Assembly: GCA_964511575.1 (NCBI GenBank)
Contig: CAZEFM010000097.1
Location: 1-15,147 of the forward strand
From: CALKHT01 sp964511575
Lineage (GTDB): Bacteria; Planctomycetota; Phycisphaerae; Phycisphaerales; Phycisphaeraceae
Direction of reading: 5' to 3'
DNA: 15,147 bases
The position numbers and the translations under genes are program-made. Below are positions 1 through 7,384 of this stretch, one piece after another. The notes beneath the pieces are model-generated. The model was given only the letters and a program-made list of their open reading frames with translations. It had not been told where the DNA came from and did no database searches. Each line of letters starts with the position of its first letter. The first letter of the stretch is position 1.

Positions 1-52
1 GAGCGCATCCTTCACACGGATGAGGTCACAGGTTCGAGTCCTGTATCGCCCA
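1..52 (+). tRNA. tRNA-Val (anticodon CAC), 5' part outside the window
   Basis: The 3' portion of a tRNA folds cleanly. The end of the D stem is at 1-4. The anticodon stem CATCC/GGATG (6-10 and 18-22) encloses the loop TTCACAC (11-17) with anticodon CAC at 13-15. A 5-nt variable loop follows at 23-27. The T stem ACAGG/CCTGT (28-32 and 40-44) carries a standard TTCGAGT loop. The 3' acceptor strand ATCGCCC is at 45-51, with discriminator A at 52. U33 is present before the anticodon. CCA is not encoded (TCT follows), so it must be added enzymatically. The acceptor 5' strand and most of the D arm lie upstream of the window. CAC reads the valine codon GTG. Confidence 0.88.
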
Positions 53-602
53 TCTCCTTGTCATTTGCTCGAAGGCTTTGAGCGAGATGAGACCGCCACT
101 CTGTGACGATCGGAACCGCACGGGAGGGTGACCTTTGTGATACTCGGTTCTGAGGGGGAGCGAAGCGATCGTTGCTCCAGTCGAGGTCCACGCTGCACTG
201 CGGATGTACAGGGCTTCGAACGGGACACGCGGTCTGCCCTGGCCATTACCCGTGCATGGGCTTTGGTCAGGATGATTCCGGATGGGATCCGGTCTTTACA
301 TATGTCCACCAATGTCCAGTATATACATGGGACTGAAAAGATATTTCGGGCGTTGACCTGCGTACGGCGTTTCTGGAGCTTCAACACGCTGTTCGTGACG
401 AACGCTGAAGTTGTTGCGGATGACGGATACGCAGGTGGACTGGTGAAGCAGTGAGGGATCGCGCTTCGCCATGTGGCGTTCGTCTTCCCAACTCTCCGTT
501 CCAGAGCTGCTCACGGGAGCAGCTTTGCCCCCCACATCTCCCGGCAATCACGCGCCAAAATCTTGCCCATCTCCTCCAAAGGTCTTGACGTTGTCCCATT
601 AA
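53..602. other. About 550 bp without a recognisable gene, between tRNA-Val and imuA
   Basis: I find no convincing protein here. Short open frames exist on both strands, for example 128-454 on + and 61-387 on -. Their translations show no domain, hydrophobic core or plausible start context, and read like random translation. The stretch appears less GC-rich than its surroundings, particularly around 295-350. It contains several perfect or near-perfect inverted repeats: 67-72/78-83 (GCTCGA with a loop, one G-T wobble), 278-283/287-292 (CCGGAT, 3-nt loop) and 505-512/517-524 (8 bp). A weak sigma70-like pair, TTTACA at 295-300 and TATATA at 320-325 with a 19-bp spacer, could drive a short transcript. 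It may be an intergenic spacer, a decayed tRNA-adjacent insertion, or an unannotated structured RNA. The sequence alone does not decide. Confidence 0.5.
505..524. other. Perfect 8-bp hairpin with ACGG tetraloop
   Basis: AGCTGCTC (505-512) and GAGCAGCT (517-524) are exact reverse complements around the loop ACGG. The helix can extend outward by a G-T and an A-T pair. Only two T residues follow on the + strand, so it is a poor intrinsic terminator. It could still be an end structure for a transcript reading out of the tRNA, or part of a structured RNA. It lies about 60 bp before the candidate imuA promoter. Confidence 0.4.
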
Positions 603-612
603 CGCATAACCT
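585..612 (+). promoter_or_regulatory. Tentative sigma70-like promoter of imuA-imuB-dnaE2
   Basis: TTGACG (585-590) matches the -35 consensus at five of six positions. A -10 element is less clear. TAACCT (607-612) gives a 16-bp spacer but matches only three positions. CATAAC (605-610) matches four but leaves 14 bp. Either choice puts the transcript start near 617-619, on or beside the first possible ATG of imuA. Both -10 candidates fall inside the inverted repeat at 603-623, the expected geometry for repression by a protein bound there. Confidence 0.35.
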
Positions 613-623
613 AACATTATGCG
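603..623. promoter_or_regulatory. Operator-like perfect inverted repeat (7-7-7) at the imuA start
   Basis: CGCATAA (603-609) and TTATGCG (617-623) are exact reverse complements separated by 7 bp, giving a 21-bp dyad. It overlaps the candidate -10 region and the first imuA ATG at 619. imuA-imuB-dnaE2 cassettes are typically repressed by LexA or another SOS regulator binding a dyad at the promoter, so that role is inferred here. The arms are not the E. coli (CTGT-N8-ACAG), Gram-positive (GAAC-N4-GTTC) or alphaproteobacterial (GTTC-N7-GTTC) LexA motifs. No regulator gene is in the window. I found no second copy before dnaE2 or the metal operon. Confidence 0.5.
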
Positions 624-1446
624 AATAATGGAAGGTCAGAGCAAGCAACGGCAGCAACTGCTCAAACGGATGCGCACCATCGAGCAGCGCAGTGGAAGGC
701 AGGTGGGCGAACCCCGTCCCCCCATCCTCCCCACCGGTTGGGGAAAAGTCGATGCGGCGCTCGGCGGCGGACTGCGACACGGTGCCGTCCATGAATGGTT
801 CGCACCATCGTCCGACACGTCAACCTCAAAGTCCAGGGGGCGTTATCTCCGGGGGGACACCCTCTGGACCGCTCCATTATGCCTGCTCGCCCATTTGGCG
901 TGGCAGACGCTGCAGGCACAGCCGCACGGCACGGTCGTGTGGATCGGCGCAAGCTGCCTGCCCTACCCACGGGTGTTGTGCCGCGACCAGGGGCGGGACC
1001 GGCGACTGCTGCTGCAGAGTTTGTTTGTCGGAGGGCACGGCCCAACGAACCTCTGGGCGATTGATCTGGCGCTTCGTAATCCGGCGGTGGCTGCGGTGAT
1101 TGCGGATGGTAGCGGGCTGGACATGGCGGCTACGCGGCGGCTGCAACTGGCAGCTGAGGCGGGGGGCACCATGGCGCTTCTGGCGCGGCCGACTCATGAG
1201 CTGGGGTGTCTTTCCGCTGCCGACACGCGCTGGCGTGTTCATCATCGTGTCAGTGATCAGCCGGCCTGGACGATCGAACTGCTGCGAAGCAAATCCGCAA
1301 ACAATCTGGGAGATCAGCACCGTGCCTGGAACGTGCAATGGGACGCCAAGGCGGGCCTTGTCGTTGTATCTGCCGATGTGGTCGATCGATCGGCTGCGAC
1401 GACGACGCCGAGCCCAGTCGCCCGACAAGACAAACGCATCGCCTGA
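619..1446 (+). CDS. imuA: ImuA, SOS mutagenesis accessory protein (RecA-like fold)
   Basis: The 275-aa product matches the ImuA family. It has the hallmark segment at residues 36-59, running from ILPTGWGKVDAALGGGL into HGAVHEW. This corresponds to the start of the RecA-like core. A later strand-rich stretch (LWAIDLAL ... AAVIADGSGLD ... MALLAR) resembles a degenerate ATPase core. No intact Walker A GxxxxGKT is visible, as is usual for ImuA. The known family role is to help recruit or stabilise ImuB and DnaE2 at stalled forks. The start is uncertain. ATG 619 lies inside the inverted repeat, ATG 628 lies just after it, and neither has a Shine-Dalgarno sequence. The last 125 bp are shared with imuB in another frame. 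Identity follows from the motif plus the downstream imuB and dnaE2. Confidence 0.9.
   Translation: MRIMEGQSKQRQQLLKRMRTIEQRSGRQVGEPRPPILPTGWGKVDAALGGGLRHGAVHEWFAPSSDTSTSKSRGRYLRGDTLWTAPLCLLAHLAWQTLQAQPHGTVVWIGASCLPYPRVLCRDQGRDRRLLLQSLFVGGHGPTNLWAIDLALRNPAVAAVIADGSGLDMAATRRLQLAAEAGGTMALLARPTHELGCLSAADTRWRVHHRVSDQPAWTIELLRSKSANNLGDQHRAWNVQWDAKAGLVVVSADVVDRSAATTTPSPVARQDKRIA
1308..1312 (+). promoter_or_regulatory. Ribosome binding site deciding the imuB start
   Basis: GGGAG lies 9 nt before the GTG at 1322, within the imuA coding sequence. It supports GTG 1322 as the imuB start over the later in-frame TTG 1358 or ATG 1376. The latter would delete the conserved first strand (LSLYLP) of the polymerase fold. 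Confidence 0.6.
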
Positions 1447-2974
1447 CCGACGTCGCAATCGACGCGCTCGACCTGAACCGGCGATTGTGCTCACCTCGAT
1501 CTTCAGCGGGAGGCAACTGGTGGCCAACTGCTGTGCCCGCGCGGCAGCGGCTGGTGTGCATCCGGGCATGACGCTGGCCCATGCCCGCGCGCTGCTGCCG
1601 TCCGATCAGATCCTGGTTGAGGATTGGGATGAGGCACACGATCAGGCTGCGATGGCGGCTTTGGCGCAATGGGCATTGCGCTTCTCGCCCAGCGTCATGG
1701 TGGATCCTTTCCCGCATGCCTCGGGGCTGCTTCTGGATATCACCGGGTGTCAACGGCTTTTCCGTGGAGAGGATCGCCTTGTCAATCAGCTCGCCGATGC
1801 CCTGATGGGGATGGGCTTTCACGTCCGCGTTGCTTGCGCACCGTCTTTTGGTGGCGCGTGGGCGCTGGCGCGGTTCGGGCCGCAGGATCGACTCGTGCTT
1901 GAGGGGGATGATTCGTTGCTGCGTGATGCGCTGGCGCCGCTGCCGGTGCAGGCGTTGCGCATTGATGAGGCCACAGCCGATGCGCTGCATGAGGTTGGCG
2001 TCGACCGAATCGAGCATCTGCTGGCGCTTCCGCGCCAATCGTTGACGGTGCGGTTCGGTTCGCAGTTGTTGTTGCGATTGGATCAGGCACTGGGGCGTGT
2101 GCCGGAGATGATTGAACCGGTGCGTCCCGCTCCACCGCCGTGCGTTGAACGCACGTTTGATGGCCCCGTAAAACAACTCGAAGCGATCGAACTGACTGTA
2201 CGCGAGCTGTTGACGCTGCTCGCACACCAACTGCTGCATCAGGAAAGCGGGGTCCGCGAACTGAAGGCTGCGTTTGAACGCGTGGATGCCGAAGCGATTG
2301 TGTGGTCGCTCTCCCTGAGTCGGCCCACACGCGATGTGAAGCATCTGTGGTCGTTGCTGCGGCCGCGCGTGGAGCAGGTCAATCTGGGCTACGGCATCGA
2401 ACGCATCCGACTCACCGCGACAAAGATGGCCCGACTGACGCATCGCCAGACGTCGCACACACAGGATGCGGCACGCGAAGATGAGAATTCTGCGCAACAC
2501 CTGGCGCAACTGGTTGATGCTTTGAGCGAGCGTCTGGGGGCGGAACATGTTACGCGAGTCATGACACGGCAGACGCATATCCCCGAGCAGGCTTACACCT
2601 ATGCTCCGGCTGCAACGACAACGGTGGACACAGCGTTGGAAATTGCACGGCACGATCAGCCTTCACGACTGTTTGAACAGCCCCAGGCGGTGCAGGTGAT
2701 GGCGATGACACCCGATGGCCCGCCCTGTTGGTTGCGATGGGGAACGCACGAATACCGCATCATCGCAAGTGCGGGGCCGCAGCGCATCGCACCTCAGTGG
2801 TGGCGATTCCACATTCCCAATCATTCCGCAACGGGAGCCAATGATGCACGAGAATTCGCCACGCGCGATTACTTCAAGGTGCAGGTCGACACCGGGCGCT
2901 GGCTCTGGCTCTATCGGCAGATCAGTCCGCTCGAACGTCCTGATCATTGGTTCATCCATGGCGAATGGGCATAA
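1322..2974 (+). CDS. imuB: ImuB, catalytically inactive Y-family polymerase homologue
   Basis: The 550-aa product (GTG start) has ImuB architecture. An N-terminal palm strand RRALSLYLPMWSIDRL spans about 10-25. LVANCCARAAAAGVHPGM (about 66-83) follows, then GLLLDITGC at 135-143. A helix-hairpin-helix-like segment, a little-finger region, and the ImuB-specific C-terminal domain (PQAVQVMAMTPDGPP ... QRIAPQWWR ... RDYFKVQVD ... WLYR ... WFIHGEWA) complete it. Active Y-family enzymes carry an Asp in the first motif and a Ser-x-Asp-Glu before the LD strand. Here those positions read LYLPMW and PHASG, so catalysis is lost, as is typical for ImuB. It is expected to act as a hub linking DnaE2, ImuA and the sliding clamp. 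No clear QLxLF-type clamp motif was found; the expected region holds HRQTSHTQD. An open frame extends to 1100, but its upstream part is not ImuB-like. Overlap with imuA is 125 bp. Confidence 0.92.
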   Translation: MPGTCNGTPRRALSLYLPMWSIDRLRRRRRAQSPDKTNASPDRRRNRRARPEPAIVLTSIFSGRQLVANCCARAAAAGVHPGMTLAHARALLPSDQILVEDWDEAHDQAAMAALAQWALRFSPSVMVDPFPHASGLLLDITGCQRLFRGEDRLVNQLADALMGMGFHVRVACAPSFGGAWALARFGPQDRLVLEGDDSLLRDALAPLPVQALRIDEATADALHEVGVDRIEHLLALPRQSLTVRFGSQLLLRLDQALGRVPEMIEPVRPAPPPCVERTFDGPVKQLEAIELTVRELLTLLAHQLLHQESGVRELKAAFERVDAEAIVWSLSLSRPTRDVKHLWSLLRPRVEQVNLGYGIERIRLTATKMARLTHRQTSHTQDAAREDENSAQHLAQLVDALSERLGAEHVTRVMTRQTHIPEQAYTYAPAATTTVDTALEIARHDQPSRLFEQPQAVQVMAMTPDGPPCWLRWGTHEYRIIASAGPQRIAPQWWRFHIPNHSATGANDAREFATRDYFKVQVDTGRWLWLYRQISPLERPDHWFIHGEWA

Positions 2975-3050
2975 GCATGACTCACCAACTTGATGTGGTA
3001 ACGCGACGACTCCGTGTTGCTTCCTGACTTTCCACACCTTCACACAAACC

Positions 3051-6000
3051 ATGCCCGAACTTCCTCACACCAAGCCTCACCCTCACCCCTGGAAACGTCG
3101 TGCTGAAGTGTCGCACACGGACGAATCAGTCGGGGCGCGCGCTTACGCCGAGCTTGCCGTGACGACCAACTTCACCTTTCTCACCGGCGCGAGCCATCCT
3201 GATGAGCTGGTGCAGCAGGCGGCAACACAGGGGCATCGCGCCATTGCCATAACCGACACCAACAGTCTGGCAGGCATCGTGCGTGCCCATGTCGCGGCGA
3301 AGCATGCGGGCATCCCATTCATCGTTGGTACACGACTGGTCTTTGATGATCCGCAGGCTCCAGCCCAGCATCGTCAGCCGAGTATTCTCGTCTATCCCAC
3401 CGATCGCGAGTCTTATGGCCGATTGTGCCGTCTGCTCACACTTGGCAAACGGAGAGCCCCGAAAGGCCAATGCCATCTGTCGCTGCACGACCTGATCGCA
3501 CACCAGACAGGATTGCTCGCGATTGTGGAGCCGCCGAATGACATCAATGAGGATTTCATCCACACGCTGCAGGGATTGCGAGACGTATTCGACGACGACC
3601 GTCTGTCGCTGGCAGCGAGCTTTCGCTACGACGGCGAGGATGCTGCCCGGCTGGAACGGCTCGCAACTTTGGCACAACATGTGTACATCCCGCTGGTGGC
3701 GATGAACGATGTTCACTACCACGTGCCGCAACGACGTGCGCTGCAGGATGTGCTCACCTGTGTGCGGCTGGGTTGCACACTCGACGAAGCAGGATTCGCG
3801 CTGCACCCCAACGCGGAACGTCATCTCAAGTCGCCGCAGGAGATGGCACGCCTCTTTGCCGCCTATCCTCAGGCAATCGCACGCACCGTTACGATTGCCG
3901 ACCGTGCTACCACGTTCTCGTTGGATGAATTGCGTTATGAGTATCCTGATGAATCGTGCCCGCCGAACACAACGCCCATGGAGCACCTGACCGCTCTCAC
4001 CGAACGAGGCGCACACGATCGATATCCACAGGGTGTTCCCGAAAAGGTGAAGCAGCAGATCAAACATGAGTTGGCGCTGATCAATGAACTCAACTACGCG
4101 CCTTATTTCCTCACGGTGCACGATCTGGTGCATTTTGCACGATCGAGCGGCATCCTGTGTCAGGGGCGTGGCGCCGCCGCCAATTCCGCGGTGTGCTACT
4201 GCCTCGGTGTCACCTCCGTTGACCCTAACCGCATCGATCTTCTCTTTGAGCGCTTCGTCAGCAGGGAGCGCGACGAACCGCCCGACATTGACATCGACTT
4301 CGAACACGAACGTCGCGAGGAGGTGATTCAATACATTTATCGCAAGTATGGCCGTGATCGTGCGGCGCTTACAGCCGAGGTGGTGAGTTATCGCGGTCGC
4401 AGTGCTGTGCGTGATGTCGGCAAGGCGCTGGGATTATCGCTTGATGCGGTCGACCGCATCGCCAAGCACGTGAGCTGGCGGGATAACGACTTCATGCGCG
4501 CGGACCATCTGCGTGAACTGGGTATCAATCCCGAAGATCCCACGATTGCGATGCTGATGCACTTGACCCGTGAATTACAGGGGTTCCCACGCCATTTGTC
4601 ACAACACGTCGGCGGATTTGTCATGACCCGCGGCCCGCTTTGCGAATCAGTCCCCATCGAGAACGCCGCCATGGAGAACCGCACCGTCATCGAATGGGAC
4701 AAGGACGACATCGAAGCGCTGGGCATGCTGAAGGTGGATGTGCTGGGGCTGGGAATGCTGACATGTATCAGGAAGGTGTTTGATCTGTTTGAAGGGCGAC
4801 GAGGCGCAGCAGCAAGAAGACATGACGGGATGAAGGCACCCCTCGCCCTCCACACCATTCCCCCCGATGATCCCGCCGTCTACGACATGATTTGCCGTGC
4901 CGACACCATCGGCGTCTTTCAGATTGAATCACGGGCACAGATGTCGATGTTGCCACGATTGAAGCCGCGATGTTATTACGATCTGGTGATTGAGGTCGCC
5001 ATTGTGAGGCCCGGGCCGATTCAGGGCGACATGGTCCATCCGTACCTGCGACGGCGCAACGGCGAGGAGCCGATCGACTATCCCAATGAACGCGTCAAGC
5101 GCATTCTCGAAAGAACACTGGGTGTGCCGCTGTTTCAGGAGCAGGCGATGGCGATGGCGATCCACTGTGCCGGGTTTACGCCCGGGGAGGCAGACCAGTT
5201 GCGACGCGCCATTGCCGCATGGAAAAGTCGTTCGAACAAGATCGTCGAATTCGGCCGTCGGATCGTGGACGGCATGATCGCCAACGGTTTCGATCGCGCA
5301 TTTGCCCTACGCTGCTTCGAGCAGATCAAAGGCTTCAGCGAGTACGGCTTTCCTGAATCTCACTCGGCAAGCTTTGCGTTGCTGGTCTACGTCTCCGCCT
5401 GGTTGAAGTGTCACTATCCCGCTGAGTTCGCCGCCGGTCTGCTCAACAGCCAGCCAATGGGTTTCTATGCTCCTGCCCAGATCGTCCGTGACGCAAAGGA
5501 ACACGGCGTCGAAGTGCGACCGGTGGATGTCAACTTCAGTGAATGGGATTGTTCGATCGAAGCACGAAGCCACGCAGACGTCGAAGCACAACGACGAGAA
5601 GACATTTCCCTCGATGATGCAGGAAGCGACGCAACTTGTCGTGTTCCGCCTCCCGCGCTTCGACTGGGGATGCGTCTGGTCAAAGGCTTGCGGCAGGAGG
5701 ATGCCGGAGCGATTGCCCACGCCGTCCGTGAGCATGGCCCGTTCCGCAGCATCGAGCAGTTGTGGCGATGCTCGAATGTATCCGTTGCATCGCTGCGGAA
5801 GCTGGCTCAGGCCGATGCATTCGGTTCCATGGGACTGGATCGCCAGGCAGCGCTGTGGCAGGTGCGTTCGCTGCGCGACGAGGCTCTGCCGCTGTTTGAT
5901 GAACATGCGACATGGGCCGATACGCGTATCGAAGTCCAAAGTGGCTATCAGCTATTACCACCCGTTCCTGAACCATCCAAGGTGCAGCACGACTATCAGA

Positions 6001-6395
6001 CAGTAGGGCTGTCGCTCAAGGCACATCCGGTTTCATTCCTGCGCCCGATGCTCGAGCGGGAGAATGTCACCCCCAACCGCGCACTGATGGACGAAACACA
6101 ATGCCCCAACGGCACGCGCATCGCAGTCGCAGGCATGGTCCTGGTTCGACAACGGCCCGGCACCGCATCAGGCGTTGTCTTCATGACGATCGAAGACGAA
6201 ACCGGCATCGCCAACCTGATCCTGCGCCCCTCCATCTTCAACCGCTTCCGCAAGGAAGCCCGACACGCCAACATCATCCTCGTACAGGGCATAATCGAAC
6301 GACAGGGGCAGGTCGTGCACGTGATGACACACCACCTCCGCTCCCTCGACGCCCCCCTGGCATCACTACCAAGCATCTCCCGCGATTTTCATTGA
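3051..6395 (+). CDS. dnaE2: Error-prone DNA polymerase III alpha subunit DnaE2
   Basis: The product is 1114 aa, slightly longer than usual for DnaE2. Domains in order are a PHP domain (about 31-290, starting YAELAVTTNFTFLTGASHP with the usual loss of the HxH motif), then the PolIII palm with QGRGAAANS (371-379). The catalytic aspartates are D412 and D414 in PPDIDIDF and D563 in LKVDVLGLG. Fingers, an HhH region and a C-terminal OB fold follow (about 1020-1095, GTRIAVAGMVLVRQRPGT...). The protein ends in SRDFH, a characteristic DnaE2 terminus. It performs translesion synthesis with ImuA and ImuB, which lie immediately upstream; the gap to imuB is 76 bp. The first 30 residues are His/Pro-rich and poorly conserved. 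ATG 3051 lacks a clear Shine-Dalgarno, so an internal start (for example GTG 3108) is possible. The gene is convergent with the metal operon, with about 40 bp between stops and no convincing terminator. Confidence 0.95.
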   Translation: MPELPHTKPHPHPWKRRAEVSHTDESVGARAYAELAVTTNFTFLTGASHPDELVQQAATQGHRAIAITDTNSLAGIVRAHVAAKHAGIPFIVGTRLVFDDPQAPAQHRQPSILVYPTDRESYGRLCRLLTLGKRRAPKGQCHLSLHDLIAHQTGLLAIVEPPNDINEDFIHTLQGLRDVFDDDRLSLAASFRYDGEDAARLERLATLAQHVYIPLVAMNDVHYHVPQRRALQDVLTCVRLGCTLDEAGFALHPNAERHLKSPQEMARLFAAYPQAIARTVTIADRATTFSLDELRYEYPDESCPPNTTPMEHLTALTERGAHDRYPQGVPEKVKQQIKHELALINELNYAPYFLTVHDLVHFARSSGILCQGRGAAANSAVCYCLGVTSVDPNRIDLLFERFVSRERDEPPDIDIDFEHERREEVIQYIYRKYGRDRAALTAEVVSYRGRSAVRDVGKALGLSLDAVDRIAKHVSWRDNDFMRADHLRELGINPEDPTIAMLMHLTRELQGFPRHLSQHVGGFVMTRGPLCESVPIENAAMENRTVIEWDKDDIEALGMLKVDVLGLGMLTCIRKVFDLFEGRRGAAARRHDGMKAPLALHTIPPDDPAVYDMICRADTIGVFQIESRAQMSMLPRLKPRCYYDLVIEVAIVRPGPIQGDMVHPYLRRRNGEEPIDYPNERVKRILERTLGVPLFQEQAMAMAIHCAGFTPGEADQLRRAIAAWKSRSNKIVEFGRRIVDGMIANGFDRAFALRCFEQIKGFSEYGFPESHSASFALLVYVSAWLKCHYPAEFAAGLLNSQPMGFYAPAQIVRDAKEHGVEVRPVDVNFSEWDCSIEARSHADVEAQRREDISLDDAGSDATCRVPPPALRLGMRLVKGLRQEDAGAIAHAVREHGPFRSIEQLWRCSNVSVASLRKLAQADAFGSMGLDRQAALWQVRSLRDEALPLFDEHATWADTRIEVQSGYQLLPPVPEPSKVQHDYQTVGLSLKAHPVSFLRPMLERENVTPNRALMDETQCPNGTRIAVAGMVLVRQRPGTASGVVFMTIEDETGIANLILRPSIFNRFRKEARHANIILVQGIIERQGQVVHVMTHHLRSLDAPLASLPSISRDFH

Positions 6396-6435
6396 TCTCT
6401 GTGGCTTTCTTCCGGGGAGAACACGGGGTGTTGCA

Positions 6436-7362
6436 TCAGTGATTCGCGTAGCGGGCGGTGTCGTGGTTGGTGGCGGTGGGGAATTCGATTTCAAGGGTGG
6501 AGTGGGTGATGTCGTAATCCCGAGCGAGCATCGTTTTGATCGCGGATTTGATCTCCTCCATCTGTTGGATGTCGGGTTCGGCGATGACGATGTGAGCCTC
6601 CAGGGCTTTGTGGTGCTCGTCGATCTGCCAGGCGTGGACGTGGTGCACGTTGCGGACGCGGGGGACCGCTTCCATACGGCTCACGAGTTCGTCGAGATCG
6701 ATGCCGGCCGGGGTGGATTCCATGAGGATGTAGATGGCCTGGGTCATCATGGCGAAACCCTGGTAAAGGATGTAGGCGGCGATGAGCAGCGTGGCGATGA
6801 GGTCGGCAATGTAGAACTCGTAAAGCAGGATCAGCGTGCCCGCCACGATGACCGCGACGGATGCCAGCGCATCGGAAACGTTGTGGATGAACGCGGCGCG
6901 AATGTTGATGCTGCCTTTGGCGAGCGACCATGTGAGCATGGCGGTGATGATGTCCACCAGCAGTGCCACCCCTGCCACGCCGACGACGATCCATCCGCCG
7001 ATCGGCTGTGGATCGACAAAGCGGATGGCGGCTTCGTAGATGAGGTAGAGGCCAACGATGATCAGCGCGGTGAGGTTGATCAGCGCGCCGATGACTTCGG
7101 CACGCCGGTAGCCGAAGGTACGCTGCGGGTCGGCAGGCTTTCGGGCGATACGACGAGCGACAAGCGCCAGCCCCAGCGAGGCGGCATCGTTGAGATTGTG
7201 CAGGGCATCAGCAATCAGCGAGAGCGATCCAGCGAGGAGTCCGCCAACAATCTGCGCCACCGTCAGCAGCATGTTTACCGCGATCGCCCAGACGAGTCGG
7301 GCGTCGCTGCTGTGCAGCGTGTCGTGGCGATGATCGTGCGCATGGCCGGGCGTGTGCGACAT
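6436..7362 (-). CDS. CDF family divalent cation/proton antiporter (CzcD/ZitB type)
   Basis: The 308-aa product is a cation diffusion facilitator. Six membrane segments are followed by a cytosolic C-terminal domain (HHVHAWQIDEHHKALEAHIVI region). The metal-site motif HxxxD occurs twice: H55/D59 in DALHNLND (TM2) and H160/D164 in IHNVSD (TM5). This pattern is associated with Zn2+/Cd2+ (also Co2+) transport. The N-terminus (residues 3-17) is His-rich. The family exports metal from the cytoplasm to the periplasm in exchange for protons. I start at ATG 7362 because GAGGG lies 6 nt upstream; an earlier in-frame TTG at 7380 has no such support. It is the last gene of the efflux operon, 22 bp after the His-rich lipoprotein, so it probably feeds periplasmic metal to the RND complex. 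The exact metal cannot be read from sequence. Confidence 0.93.
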   Translation of the reverse strand: MSHTPGHAHDHRHDTLHSSDARLVWAIAVNMLLTVAQIVGGLLAGSLSLIADALHNLNDAASLGLALVARRIARKPADPQRTFGYRRAEVIGALINLTALIIVGLYLIYEAAIRFVDPQPIGGWIVVGVAGVALLVDIITAMLTWSLAKGSINIRAAFIHNVSDALASVAVIVAGTLILLYEFYIADLIATLLIAAYILYQGFAMMTQAIYILMESTPAGIDLDELVSRMEAVPRVRNVHHVHAWQIDEHHKALEAHIVIAEPDIQQMEEIKSAIKTMLARDYDITHSTLEIEFPTATNHDTARYANH

Positions 7363-7384
7363 CGTTGCCCTCGCAGGCAACGGA

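Noticed and set aside
128..454. 108-codon + strand frame after the tRNA
   Set aside because: GTG start with the purine-rich stretch directly abutting it, no hydrophobic core or recognisable motif, and composition like random translation.
1100..1321. Upstream in-frame extension of imuB to 1100
   Set aside because: This part translates to sequence unlike any ImuB and lies wholly in imuA. The conserved ImuB N-terminus begins just after 1322, which has a Shine-Dalgarno sequence.
6396..6435. Possible terminator between the convergent dnaE2 and CDF genes (TTCT...AGAA around 6410-6416)
   Set aside because: The stem is only about 5 bp with a wobble and has no T-run, so it is too weak to call.
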